64,000 nt of DNA from Janthinobacterium sp. 1_2014MBL_MicDiv (GTDB lineage: Bacteria > Pseudomonadota > Gammaproteobacteria > Burkholderiales > Burkholderiaceae_D): contig NZ_CP011319.1 in assembly GCF_001865675.1 (NCBI RefSeq), positions 5,270,001-5,334,000 on the forward strand, in the 5' to 3' direction. The notes under the pieces were generated by a model. That model had not been told where the DNA came from and searched no databases. It saw only the letters and a list, made by a program, of their open reading frames with translations. Below are positions 50,372 through 58,906 of the stretch, piece by piece. Every line of letters starts with the position of its first letter. Position 1 is the first letter of the stretch. A program made the translations under genes and the position numbers.

Positions 50372-52114
50372 CTAGGATGTTATCCCCAGCGCCTGGTTCA
50401 GCCGTTCCAGCTCCGCCAGCCACGCCTGCTGGCTGGCCGGCTTCTGATGGCGCGGCTTGCGGGCCAGGTCCTCGGCCAGCAATTGCTCGAGTTCGCACAA
50501 GCGTTCCAGCTGCAGGTCGACATCCGTTTGCGCTGGCGCCAGCGCAGCCGTTTCCACGCGCGGCGCGGCCGCCGGCGCCTGCCCATCCCCCAGGCTCAGG
50601 CGCGCATACGCGCTGGCCGCGTCAAGCCACTCTTCCAGTCCGCCATCGGCCACCACCCAGTAACGGTTGCACGCCGTCTCGATCAGGTCGCGGTCGTGCG
50701 ACACCAGCAGGCAGCCGCCTTCGAATCCCTGCAAGGCCAGGCCCAGTTCCGCCTTGCCTTGCATGTCCAGGTGGTTGCTGGGCTCGTCCAGCAGCAGCAG
50801 GTGATAACTGGCCAGCGACAGGCCCAGGAACAGCAGCCGCGCCCGCTCGCCGCCGCTCAGGGTGGCCACCGTCTGGCCATGGCGCGCATACGGGAAACCG
50901 GCCGAGATTAACGCCTGTTTGCGCGCCACCTGGCTGCGCGCAGCTTCGTTTTGCACGGCGAACGGATACAGGGCGTCGGACAAATCCGCATCGTCGGCCA
51001 GCTGCCGGAGCGACTGATCGTAATAGCCGATGTTTGCCGCCTTGTGGTAGCGCAAATCGCTGCGTTCCTGCTGCGCCTGAATCGCCTGCCAGCACAGGCG
51101 CAGCAACGACGACTTGCCGCTGCCATTGGCGCCCAGCAAGGCGACCCGGTCGCCCGGTTTCAGCCACAGCTGGCCGACGTGGAACAACACGGGAGAGGCC
51201 GGCACGGCGCGCACGTCCAGCCCGTCGAGGGCCAGCAGCTGGTCGGCCGCCAGCGCCTTGCCGCGCAAGCTGAGGCGCCAGGGCGCGCCCTCGCTGACGA
51301 ACGATTGCACCTCCTTCAGCTTGTCGACGCGCCGCTGCATGGTCTTGGCCTTGCGCGCCAGGTCTTCATTGTCGTAGGTGCGGCCCCACAGGGCCAGGCG
51401 GGCGCTGCTGGCCGACAGGCGGTCGATTTCCTTCTGTTCGGCCGCATGGCGGGCGGCGGCGGCAATATCCGCCTCGGCCAGAGCCGCCAGCGCGGGGCCG
51501 CACGGCAAGTCGAAATCGTAGAGGCGGCTGTCGCGCAGGATCCAGCTGCGCGTGGTCACGTTGTCGAGCAGGCGCTGGTCGTGCGAGACGAGGATGAAGG
51601 CGCCGCGCCACCGCAACAGGAATTGCTCCAGCCACAGCAGCGACGGCAAGTCCAGGTGATTGCTCGGCTCGTCGAGCAGCAGCACGTTCGGTTCCTGCAG
51701 CAGGGCGCGCCCCAGCAGCAATCGCGTGTGCTGGCCGCCGGACAGCGAGTGCACGGGCACTTGCGCCGTATCAAGGTCGAAACCCAGTTCGGCCAGCAGG
51801 CTGTCGACGCGCCAATGCAGTTCAGGCTGATCGAGCACGGGCGCCAGCAAGGCGTCGTACAGGCTCAGGCTGGCCAATGCCGCCGGCAAGTGCTGTTCCA
51901 CGTGCTGCAAGCGGCAGGCGCGCGCGAAATGGATGCTGCCGGAGCTCGCTTCGCACGTGCCGCTGAGCAATCCCAGCAAGGTGGATTTGCCGCAGCCATT
52001 GTGGCCGATCAGGCCGATGCGGTCGCCCTGGCGCAAGGTAAAGGCGAGTTCGTGGAACAGGAAACCGTCGTGGGTATCCAGCTGCAAGGCGAGTGTAGAG
52101 ATAAGGGTAGTCAT
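50372..52114 (-). CDS. ABC-F family ATPase (ribosome-associated type)
   Basis: A 580-residue protein with two ATP-binding cassettes and no membrane helices. The Walker A motifs are GHNGCGKST and GANGSGKSS. Signatures LSGGQHTRL and LSGGERARL and Walker B LLLDEPSNHLD (twice) are intact. Between the cassettes is a charged linker (KTMQRRVDKLKEVQ), where ABC-F proteins contact the ribosomal peptidyl-transferase region. ABC-F proteins rescue stalled ribosomes or protect them from antibiotics. The ATG at 52114 (MTTLISTLALQL) has AAGAG upstream. A promoter and a translated leader ORF precede it, suggesting inducible expression. Confidence 0.9.
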   Translation of the reverse strand: MTTLISTLALQLDTHDGFLFHELAFTLRQGDRIGLIGHNGCGKSTLLGLLSGTCEASSGSIHFARACRLQHVEQHLPAALASLSLYDALLAPVLDQPELHWRVDSLLAELGFDLDTAQVPVHSLSGGQHTRLLLGRALLQEPNVLLLDEPSNHLDLPSLLWLEQFLLRWRGAFILVSHDQRLLDNVTTRSWILRDSRLYDFDLPCGPALAALAEADIAAAARHAAEQKEIDRLSASSARLALWGRTYDNEDLARKAKTMQRRVDKLKEVQSFVSEGAPWRLSLRGKALAADQLLALDGLDVRAVPASPVLFHVGQLWLKPGDRVALLGANGSGKSSLLRLCWQAIQAQQERSDLRYHKAANIGYYDQSLRQLADDADLSDALYPFAVQNEAARSQVARKQALISAGFPYARHGQTVATLSGGERARLLFLGLSLASYHLLLLDEPSNHLDMQGKAELGLALQGFEGGCLLVSHDRDLIETACNRYWVVADGGLEEWLDAASAYARLSLGDGQAPAAAPRVETAALAPAQTDVDLQLERLCELEQLLAEDLARKPRHQKPASQQAWLAELERLNQALGITS

Positions 52115-52222
52115 GGCTCTTGTCTTTGTTCGGGATGCAAGCATCCGCGTTAACAGGAGCGCTAACGACAACGGAGTACCAGGAAAGGACTCGTAGAGGA
52201 GGGTAACTTTGCTCTGGCCAGG

Positions 52223-52309
52223 TTATCGCAGCGCGATAGAACGTGGGCAAGAGCGGCTAAATGTGCTTAAAGAACGCACATCCCATAGGACGAGCACAAA
52301 AATTTCCAT
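52223..52309 (-). CDS. Candidate regulatory leader peptide upstream of the ABC-F gene (28 aa)
   Basis: A 28-codon ORF beginning MEIFVLVLWDVRS and ending SIALR. It has a very strong ribosome site (AAAGGAGGAAAAT) and starts about 35 bases after a good promoter. The early IFVLV resembles the IFVI arrest segment of the ErmC leader peptide. Within codons 19-21 the mRNA carries GCUCUUG (52254-52248), a perfect 7-base complement to CAAGAGC, which contains the ABC-F ribosome site (52122-52116). This is the arrangement expected for ribosome-mediated attenuation. A 6-base hairpin (52224-52238) overlaps its 3' end. Not experimentally known. Confidence 0.6.
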   Translation of the reverse strand: MEIFVLVLWDVRSLSTFSRSCPRSIALR

Positions 52310-52346
52310 ATTTTCCTCCTTTCGCTTTGAATTAGTCAGAAAGGCC

Positions 52347-52375
52347 ATACTACACGCGACGCGCCGGCGCATCAA
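52347..52375 (-). promoter_or_regulatory. Predicted promoter of the leader ORF / ABC-F gene
   Basis: TTGATG (52375-52370) and TAGTAT (52352-52347) on the minus strand with 17 bases between them. The -35 box overlaps the stop codon of the ZIP gene, so the ABC-F unit has its own promoter despite lying behind it. Confidence 0.6.
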
Positions 52376-53157
52376 CCGCCGTGCTTGTGCCGCGTCAGGA
52401 ACAGCACGATGCACACGCCCAGCGCGATCAGCAGCACTTGCGGGATGGTTTCGCGCAAGGTGGCGCGGCGCTGCATCTGCGGCATCAGGTCGCTCAAGGC
52501 GATATAGATGAAGCCGGACGAGGCGAACACGAGCACGTAGGGGATCAAATTGCTGGCGCGGTCCAGGGTGAAATAGCCGAGCAAGCCGCCCGCCACGGCC
52601 ATCATGCTGCACAGCAAATTGAAGACATAGGCGCGCAGGCGCGAGAAGCCGGCGTTCAGCAGCACGATGAAATCGCCGATTTCCTGCGGAATTTCATGCG
52701 CGATGATGGCCAGGCCCGTCACCAGGCCCAGCTTCGGGTCGGCCAGGAAGGCGGCGGCGATCAGGATGCCGTCCGTAAAGTTGTGCATGCCGTCGCCGAC
52801 GAGGATCATCCAGCCGGCCTTGCCCGCCTCGTGCTTGTCGTGGCCGTGCGCATGGTGGTGGCCGTCGCCCTCGTGGTGGTGCGAATGGCGCAAAATGGCG
52901 AACTTTTCCAGCATGAAAAAGGCCAGCAAGCCTGCCAGCAAGGTGGCGAACAGGCTGCGCGGATCCGCCTGGGACTCGAACGCTTCCGGCAAGGCGTGCA
53001 GCAAGGACGTCGACAACATGATGCCGACGGACAAGCTGACCATGCGCTCGACCACCTTGGACAGGAATGCAAACGAAAAGATCGCCGCCGCGGTAATGCT
53101 CAACACGCCCGCGATCGTGGTCGCGAGCAAAATGGATAAAAGGACGGGATCGATGAT
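52372..53157 (-). CDS. ZIP family metal transporter, probable AUC start
   Basis: A 261-residue metal uptake protein with about eight membrane helices and a histidine-rich cytoplasmic loop (HSHHHEGDGHHHAHGHDKH). The transport-site motifs HNFTDG and HEIPQE are intact. No ATG or GTG lies near the N-terminus. TTG at 53130 would cut the first helix short and has no ribosome site. AUC at 53157 has GAGG 7 bases upstream, an in-frame stop just before it, and restores a full first helix (IDPVLLSILLATTIAGVL). Zinc or iron is the likely substrate. A structured hairpin lies in its upstream region. Confidence 0.85.
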   Translation of the reverse strand: MIDPVLLSILLATTIAGVLSITAAAIFSFAFLSKVVERMVSLSVGIMLSTSLLHALPEAFESQADPRSLFATLLAGLLAFFMLEKFAILRHSHHHEGDGHHHAHGHDKHEAGKAGWMILVGDGMHNFTDGILIAAAFLADPKLGLVTGLAIIAHEIPQEIGDFIVLLNAGFSRLRAYVFNLLCSMMAVAGGLLGYFTLDRASNLIPYVLVFASSGFIYIALSDLMPQMQRRATLRETIPQVLLIALGVCIVLFLTRHKHGG

Positions 53158-53289
53158 TTTCTTACCTCAAAATGGCGCCGGGTCACTGGCGCCCGCTGTG
53201 CTGGCGTCTGGCCTGATGACTATTGCTTATTATTTAATTCTTGTCGCGCTTGGCGGCGGCGTGGCGCGTTGAAGATGCAATTGTACTGC

Positions 53290-53338
53290 ATTGACGCGAA
53301 CCGGGCATTTTACAGCCCGGTGCGCCTTTCGCGTCAAT
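53290..53338. promoter_or_regulatory. Two-tier hairpin in the ZIP upstream region
   Basis: Outer stem ATTGACGCGAA (53290-53300) with TTCGCGTCAAT (53328-53338), perfect over 11 bases. Inner stem ACCGGGC with GCCCGGT, 7 bases, sharing one end base, and six unpaired bases on one side. No T tract follows. It could be a leader RNA structure or a protected mRNA end of the dienelactone hydrolase transcript. Confidence 0.45.
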
Positions 53339-53380
53339 TTCTGGAAAAATTAACTCTTGCCATGCTTCCGACGCCGCATA

Positions 53381-53480
53381 ACACCGTCGCGAGCGGCAGT
53401 GAATCGTGGCCGAAAAGCCGCCCTGCACGAGTAGCCGCCGAGACGGCGAGCATCGCCGCCCGCAAGCGGCAGCGGGATCA
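53381..53480. repeat. Dispersed structured intergenic repeat, copy 2 (divergent)
   Basis: The block begins ACACCGTCGCGAGCGGCAG and includes CGTGGCCGA and CCGCCGAGACGGCGAGCATCG. It aligns along most of its length with the copy at 59770-59896 (CCGCCGAGGCAGTGAGCATCG there) but lacks the GCAGCAGGTTTGCT end. It lies 12 bases from the dienelactone hydrolase stop. Confidence 0.6.
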
Positions 53481-53491
53481 GTCAGACGTCC

Positions 53492-54376
53492 TCATGCCAC
53501 GCCATGGCTCTTGAACCAGGCCAGGCAGCGCGCATAGCCATCCTTCGCATCGGCCGCCACATAGCTGGGGCGGTAATCGGCGTTGAAGGCGTGGCCCGCA
53601 TCCGGATACACGACGAATTCCGACTGGTTGCCGCTCTTGGCCAGCGCTTCCTCCATCTTGCCGATGGATTCCTGCGTGATGCCCGTATCCTTGCCGCCGT
53701 ACAAGCCCAGCACGGGGACCTTCAGGGTGGCGGCGATATCGATGGGATTCGTCGGCTGCAAGGCAGTGGGCTCGCCCACCAGGCGGCCATACCAGGCCAC
53801 GCCCGCCTTGACGGCCGGATTGTGTGCCGCGTACAGCCACGTGATGCGCCCGCCCCAGCAAAAACCGGTGATGCCCAGGCGGCCCGTGTCGCCGCCATTC
53901 TGTTTCGCCCACGCAACAACTGCATCGAGGTCCGCCATCACCTGCGCATCCGGCGTCTTGGCGATGATGCCCTTCATTAACTCCGGGATGCTGCCGACCT
54001 TGGTAGGATCGCCCTGGCGCACGAACAGGTCGGGCGCCAGCGCCAGATAGCCCTGCTTGGCGAAGCGGCGCGCCATGTCGGCGATATGCTCATGCACGCC
54101 AAAGATTTCGGATATCACGAGCACCACGGGCAAACCCGTCTGTCCTTCCGGCTGGGCCGCATACACGGGCACGGCCTGGCCATCGACCATCACCGTGACG
54201 GTGGTCGTCACCAGCCCGGCGGTATCGGTCTTGATGACGTTTTGCGCCGCCACCGGCAGCACGGCCAGGGCAAAGCCCGTTCCCAGCGCCACCTTCAGGA
54301 AACCACGCCGGCCATCGGGCCCGGACAAGCTGCTCTGGCCCAGCAAACTATCACAATCGGTGATCATGTCGCTCAT
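53492..54376 (-). CDS. Exported dienelactone hydrolase family protein
   Basis: A 294-residue alpha/beta hydrolase. The N-terminus contains RRGFLKVALGTGFALAVLP, a twin-arginine-like signal, so the protein is probably exported folded. The catalytic set of dienelactone hydrolases is visible: nucleophile Cys in GFCWGG, Asp in YGGKDTGI, His in DAGHAFN, plus the Glu in SEIFGVHEHI. Known members open dienelactones in chloroaromatic breakdown; no such pathway genes are nearby, so the substrate is open. Followed upstream by polA on the same strand, with a 30-base gap. Confidence 0.88.
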   Translation of the reverse strand: MSDMITDCDSLLGQSSLSGPDGRRGFLKVALGTGFALAVLPVAAQNVIKTDTAGLVTTTVTVMVDGQAVPVYAAQPEGQTGLPVVLVISEIFGVHEHIADMARRFAKQGYLALAPDLFVRQGDPTKVGSIPELMKGIIAKTPDAQVMADLDAVVAWAKQNGGDTGRLGITGFCWGGRITWLYAAHNPAVKAGVAWYGRLVGEPTALQPTNPIDIAATLKVPVLGLYGGKDTGITQESIGKMEEALAKSGNQSEFVVYPDAGHAFNADYRPSYVAADAKDGYARCLAWFKSHGVA

Positions 54377-54406
54377 GCGTTTCTCCTGAAGTGTGTGTTT
54401 AAGAAA

Positions 54407-57169
54407 TTAATGCGCTTCGTCCCAGTTTTTACCTATGCCCACTTCGGCCGTCAGCGGCACTTTCAGTTCAGCCACGCCGGCCATCAGTTCCGGCAGCCTG
54501 CGCTTGACCAGTTCCAGCTCGGCATCCGGCACTTCCAGCACCAGTTCATCGTGCACCTGCATGATCATCTTCGTCTGCAAGCCATCCGTTTCCAGCCAGC
54601 CCTGCACGGCGATCATGGCCAGCTTGATCAGGTCGGCAGCCGTGCCCTGCATGGGCGCGTTGATCGCCGCCCGTTCCGCGCCCTGGCGGCGCGGGCCGTT
54701 CGGCGAATTAATTTCCGGCAACCACAAACGGCGGCCGAACACGGTTTCCACGTAGCCGCGCGCCTTCGCCTGCTGGCGCGTGTCTTCCATATACTGTTTC
54801 ACGCCGGAAAAACGGGCAAAGTAGCGGTCGATATAGCTTTGCGCGGCCGTGCGGTCCACGCCCAGGTTGCCGGCCAGGCCAAACGCGCTCATGCCGTAGA
54901 TCAAGCCAAAGTTGATGACCTTGGCGTAGCGGCGCTGTTCGCTCTGCACTTCCGCGGCCGGCACACCGAAGATCTCGGCTGCCGTGGCGCGGTGGATATC
55001 GATGCCGTCGGCAAACGCGCGCAGCATGGCTTCATCGCCCGAGATATGCGCCATGATGCGCAATTCGATCTGCGAATAGTCGGCCGAGACGATGTGGCTG
55101 CCGGGCGGCGCGATGAACGCTTCGCGGATGCGGCGGCCTTCCGCGCTGCGGATGGGAATATTCTGCAGGTTCGGGTCGTTCGACGCCAGCCGCCCCGTCA
55201 CGGCCACGGCTTGCGCATAGTTCGTGTGCACCCTGCCCGTCGTGACGTTGATCATCTTCGGCAATTTATCCGTGTAGGTCGACTTCAGCTTGGCCATGCC
55301 GCGGTATTCGAGCAGCACTTTCGGCAGCGGATAATCCTCGGCCAGCTTTTGCAGCACTTCCTCGTCCGTCGATGGCGCGCCCGTCGGGGTTTTCTTGACC
55401 ACCGGCAGCTTCAATTTCTCGAAGAAGATTTCGCCGATCTGCTTGGGCGAGCCCAGGTTGAACGGCTGCTCGGCCAGTTCATACGCCTTCTTTTCCAGCT
55501 CGAGGATTTTCACGGCCAGCTCGGCCGACTGGATGTTGAGCAATGCGTCATCGATCAGCACGCCGTTGCGCTCGATCTTTTGCAAGACCACGGCCGTCGG
55601 CATCTCGATCTTTTCATAGATGAAGGTCAGCTTGTCATCATTGGCCACATTGCCCCACATGGCATTGTGCAAACGCAAGGTGACGTCGGCATCCTCGGCC
55701 GCGTATCTCGCCGCCTGCTCCACTTCCACCTGGTTGAACGTGATCTGCTTGGCGCCCTTGCCGCACACCTCCTCGAACGGGATGGTCGTGTAGTTCAGGT
55801 GGCGCAGGGCCAGGCTGTCCATGTCGTGCTTCTTGTGCGATTCGAACACATACGATTCAAGCAGGGTATCGTGGGCGATGCCGCGCAGGGTCACGCCATG
55901 GTTGGCGAAGATATGGCTGTCGTATTTCAGGTTCTGCCCCAGCTTGGGCTTGCTGGCATCTTCCAGCCACGGGCGCAGTTTCGCCAGCACGTGTTCGCGC
56001 GTCAGCTGCTCGGGCGCGCCCGCGTAATCGTGCGCCAGCGGGATGTAGCAGGCACGGTGTTCGGCGACGGACAGGGAAATGCCGACCATCTGCGCCGTCA
56101 TCGGTTCGAGCGACGTGGTTTCCGTGTCGACGGCCGTCAGGGGCGCCGCATCGATCAGGGCGAGCCATTGATCCAGCTGGGCATCCGTCAGCACGGTTTC
56201 ATACTCGGCCGCAGGCGCTGGCGCGGCGTCGGCAAACATGTCGCCCGTCGTGTTCGCGGTCGATGCGCCAGCCGTTGCCGGTGCGCCCACAGGCGACATC
56301 GGCGGCGCTGCCGCCCCCAGTTCGCGCAGCAGGGCCTTGAAGCCGTAGCGCTGGAAGAAGGCCAGCAGCGCTTCCTTGTCTTCGTGTTTCGCCGCCAGCG
56401 AATCGGCGATCGTCGTCATGTGCTCCGACAGGTCGCAATCGGTCTTGACGGTGATCAAGGCGCGCGCCTGCGGCAGCCATGGCAGGGCCGTGCGCAGGTT
56501 TTCGCCCACGGCGCCGCCCACCTTGGCCGCGTTGTCCATGATGCCTTCCAGGCTGTCGTACTGCGTCAGCCATTTGACGGCCGTCTTCGGGCCGCATTTC
56601 GATACGCCCGGCACGTTGTCCACGGTATCGCCGATCAGCGACAGATAATCGATGATGCGGTTCGGCGGCACGCCGAACTTGGCCAGCACGGCCGCTTCGT
56701 CGAGCTTTTCATTGCTCATGGTATTGATCAGGGTCACCTGGCTGTTGACCAGCTGCGCCAGGTCCTTGTCGCCCGTCGACACCACCACGTCCATGCCGGC
56801 GGCGGCCGCCTGCACGGCCAGCGTCCCGATGACGTCATCGGCTTCCACGCCGTCGACCATCAGGATGGGCCAGCCCATGGCGCGCACGGCTTCGTGGATC
56901 GGTTCGATCTGCAGGCGCAGGTCGTCCGGCATCGAGGCGCGCGTGGCCTTGTACTCGGGATACATGTCATCGCGGAAAGTTTTACCCTTGGCATCGAACA
57001 CGCAGGCGATATAGGCGGCCGGGTAGTCGGCGCGCAGGCGGCGCAGCATGTTGACCATGCCGTGCATGGCGCCCGTGGGATAACCGTCCGGGCTGCGCAG
57101 GTCGGGCAGCGCATGGAAGGCGCGATAGAGGTAACTGGAACCGTCGACTAACAGCAGGGTGTTTTGCAT
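54407..57169 (-). CDS. polA: DNA polymerase I
   Basis: A 920-residue polymerase for repair and Okazaki-fragment processing. The 5'-3' nuclease domain occupies about residues 1-290 (LLVDGSSYLYRAFHALP, DGVEADDVIGTLA, STGDKDLAQLV). A 3'-5' exonuclease domain has an intact DxE (VDTETTSLEP). The polymerase domain carries SADYSQIELRIMAHISGDEA, KVINFGLIYGMSAFGLA and MQVHDELVLEVPDAE. All three activities look intact and the length is normal. Confidence 0.97.
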   Translation of the reverse strand: MQNTLLLVDGSSYLYRAFHALPDLRSPDGYPTGAMHGMVNMLRRLRADYPAAYIACVFDAKGKTFRDDMYPEYKATRASMPDDLRLQIEPIHEAVRAMGWPILMVDGVEADDVIGTLAVQAAAAGMDVVVSTGDKDLAQLVNSQVTLINTMSNEKLDEAAVLAKFGVPPNRIIDYLSLIGDTVDNVPGVSKCGPKTAVKWLTQYDSLEGIMDNAAKVGGAVGENLRTALPWLPQARALITVKTDCDLSEHMTTIADSLAAKHEDKEALLAFFQRYGFKALLRELGAAAPPMSPVGAPATAGASTANTTGDMFADAAPAPAAEYETVLTDAQLDQWLALIDAAPLTAVDTETTSLEPMTAQMVGISLSVAEHRACYIPLAHDYAGAPEQLTREHVLAKLRPWLEDASKPKLGQNLKYDSHIFANHGVTLRGIAHDTLLESYVFESHKKHDMDSLALRHLNYTTIPFEEVCGKGAKQITFNQVEVEQAARYAAEDADVTLRLHNAMWGNVANDDKLTFIYEKIEMPTAVVLQKIERNGVLIDDALLNIQSAELAVKILELEKKAYELAEQPFNLGSPKQIGEIFFEKLKLPVVKKTPTGAPSTDEEVLQKLAEDYPLPKVLLEYRGMAKLKSTYTDKLPKMINVTTGRVHTNYAQAVAVTGRLASNDPNLQNIPIRSAEGRRIREAFIAPPGSHIVSADYSQIELRIMAHISGDEAMLRAFADGIDIHRATAAEIFGVPAAEVQSEQRRYAKVINFGLIYGMSAFGLAGNLGVDRTAAQSYIDRYFARFSGVKQYMEDTRQQAKARGYVETVFGRRLWLPEINSPNGPRRQGAERAAINAPMQGTAADLIKLAMIAVQGWLETDGLQTKMIMQVHDELVLEVPDAELELVKRRLPELMAGVAELKVPLTAEVGIGKNWDEAH

Positions 57170-57459
57170 AATGCCAATAAAATAAGGTGAACCGCGCCGG
57201 CCGGCAAGATATCGCGGCGGGCGGTGGAATATCGCACAATTATCGCAGAGTTTAGGGCCGCGCCACCGGGCCGCGCACGCCCTATTCTTGCCGTTTTTGC
57301 CACCTCGGCGGGCCCGTGCGGGCGCAGCGGCGGCCGTTGTGGCCTATTTCGGCGCAAGTAAACAGCATTGCTTACCAGTTTGTTACAATGCCCTATAGAT
57401 AAATTGACGGCATGACCACTGCATTTTCTGCAGTCCACCACATGGAAGCGAACCCCATC

Positions 57460-57855
57460 ATGATGCGTACATCGACACTCTGGACATTCCTCGCCCTGCC
57501 CCTGCTGGCATGCTCGGCCATTGCCAGCGCCCAGACACCGGCCAAGCCCAGCGACGCGCCACCACAGCTGGAGCGTATCGAGGAAATGGGCGAAGCGCCC
57601 ATCACCGTAGCGCCAGCAGCAACAAAACAACAGATTACCGAGAAACGCGAAGCGGGCGTGACGTCCGAAGTCAAGGTCACCACGGGCGGCAGCACGTATT
57701 ACATGAAACCGGCCGCCGGCGCCGACCAGGCCAATGGTGGCGCCTTGCGCGGCCCGCAATGGAAAGTGCTGGAATTCGACCTGGGCAAGAAAAAACAGAA
57801 ACAACGCGACGAAGAAGCCGCTGACGCGCCGGCGCCTCCCGCACCGGCAAAATAA
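57460..57855 (+). CDS. DUF2782 family secreted protein
   Basis: A 131-residue protein with a signal peptide (about residues 1-24, ending ASA) and a small mature domain (LERIEEMGEAPITVAP, VKVTTGGSTYYMKP, GPQWKVLEFDL) followed by a Lys/Ala/Pro-rich tail. It fits DUF2782, a family encoded next to polA and thrB in betaproteobacteria; function unknown. Two adjacent ATGs (57460, 57463) are possible starts. An upstream ATG at 57412 would add 16 polar residues. thrB begins 92 bases later. Confidence 0.75.
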   Translation: MMRTSTLWTFLALPLLACSAIASAQTPAKPSDAPPQLERIEEMGEAPITVAPAATKQQITEKREAGVTSEVKVTTGGSTYYMKPAAGADQANGGALRGPQWKVLEFDLGKKKQKQRDEEAADAPAPPAPAK

Positions 57856-57947
57856 GCGGCGCGGCCAGCCGACACCATCTTATTGCCCGGCCCCGGCCAC
57901 AAGCGGGGCCGCCGGCTTTTTTACTTTTTTACCTCAGACCTTTTCCC

Positions 57948-58904
57948 ATGGCAGTTTTTACCGCGCTACACCTGGACGATATCGGCCAGTGGATCACGCA
58001 ATTTCCACTCGGCAAGCCTCTGGCGCTCAAAGGGATCGCTTCCGGCATCGAAAACAGCAATTTCTTCCTCAGCACCGAGCGCGGCGAATATGTGCTGACG
58101 ATCTTTGAAAACCTGAGTTTCGAGCAATTGCCGTTTTATTTGCAGCTGATGCGCCACCTGGCCGACCGCGGCGTGCTGGTGCCGGCGCCGATCGCCAATG
58201 CCGACGGCGCACTGGTGACGGCCCTGCAAGGCAAGCCGGCCGCCATCGTCAGCAAGCTCGACGGTAGCTCGCAGATGGCGCCACAGGCCGTGCATTGCGC
58301 GGCCGTCGGCGCCATGCTGGCGAAGATGCACGTGGCGGCGCAGGATTTCCCCCTGCAGCAGCCGAATCTGCGCGGCCTGGACTGGTGGAACGCCACCACG
58401 CCGCTGGTCTTGCCGCACCTCGACGATGCCAGGGCGCATTTGCTGCGCGCGGAAATCCACTTCCAGGACGCGTTTGCCGCCTGCGACACGTATAAAGCCA
58501 TCCCGCGCGGTCCCGTGCATGCCGACTTGTTCCGTAACAACGTCATGTTTGACGGCGAACAACTGACGGGCTTTTTCGACTTTTACTTTGCCGGCTGCGA
58601 CACCTGGCTGTTCGACGTGGCCGTCACCGTCAACGACTGGTGCGTCGACCTCGACACGGGCGTGCTCGATACGGCGCGCGTGCGCGCCCTGCTCGACGCC
58701 TACCAGGCCGTGCGCCCCTTCACGGCCGAGGAACACACGGCTTGGCAACCGATGCTGCGCGCCGCCGCGCTGCGCTTCTGGCTGTCGCGCCTGTACGATT
58801 ATTACCAGCCGCGCGAAGCGGAAATGCTGACCCCGCACGACCCCACGCATTTCGAACGCATTCTGCGCGAACGTATCACCACACCCGCACCGGAACTGTC
58901 TTAA
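57948..58904 (+). CDS. thrB: Homoserine kinase (ThrB, APH-like type)
   Basis: A 318-residue kinase that phosphorylates homoserine in threonine synthesis. It belongs to the aminoglycoside-phosphotransferase-like form, not the GHMP form. Motifs are LKGIASGIENSNFFLST, the catalytic loop PRGPVHADLFRNNVMF, GFFDFYFAGCDTWLFDVAV (Mg-binding Asp) and VNDWC. Length and the DUF2782 neighbour fit betaproteobacterial ThrB. Confidence 0.95.
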   Translation: MAVFTALHLDDIGQWITQFPLGKPLALKGIASGIENSNFFLSTERGEYVLTIFENLSFEQLPFYLQLMRHLADRGVLVPAPIANADGALVTALQGKPAAIVSKLDGSSQMAPQAVHCAAVGAMLAKMHVAAQDFPLQQPNLRGLDWWNATTPLVLPHLDDARAHLLRAEIHFQDAFAACDTYKAIPRGPVHADLFRNNVMFDGEQLTGFFDFYFAGCDTWLFDVAVTVNDWCVDLDTGVLDTARVRALLDAYQAVRPFTAEEHTAWQPMLRAAALRFWLSRLYDYYQPREAEMLTPHDPTHFERILRERITTPAPELS

Positions 58905-58906
58905 AC

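Larger units (their letters stand above)
53158..53491. other. Intergenic region upstream of the ZIP gene
   Basis: 334 bases between the ZIP start and the dienelactone hydrolase stop, both genes on minus. It contains a short AT-rich segment (53215-53240), the two-tier hairpin at 53290-53338 and repeat copy 2 at 53381-53480. No ORF is supportable. A TACAAT on minus just below the hairpin has no convincing -35. Confidence 0.5.

Noticed and set aside
54086..57151. A 1021-codon open frame on the plus strand opposite polA
   Set aside because: Shadow frame of polA, with low-complexity His/Arg/Gln content and no recognisable fold.
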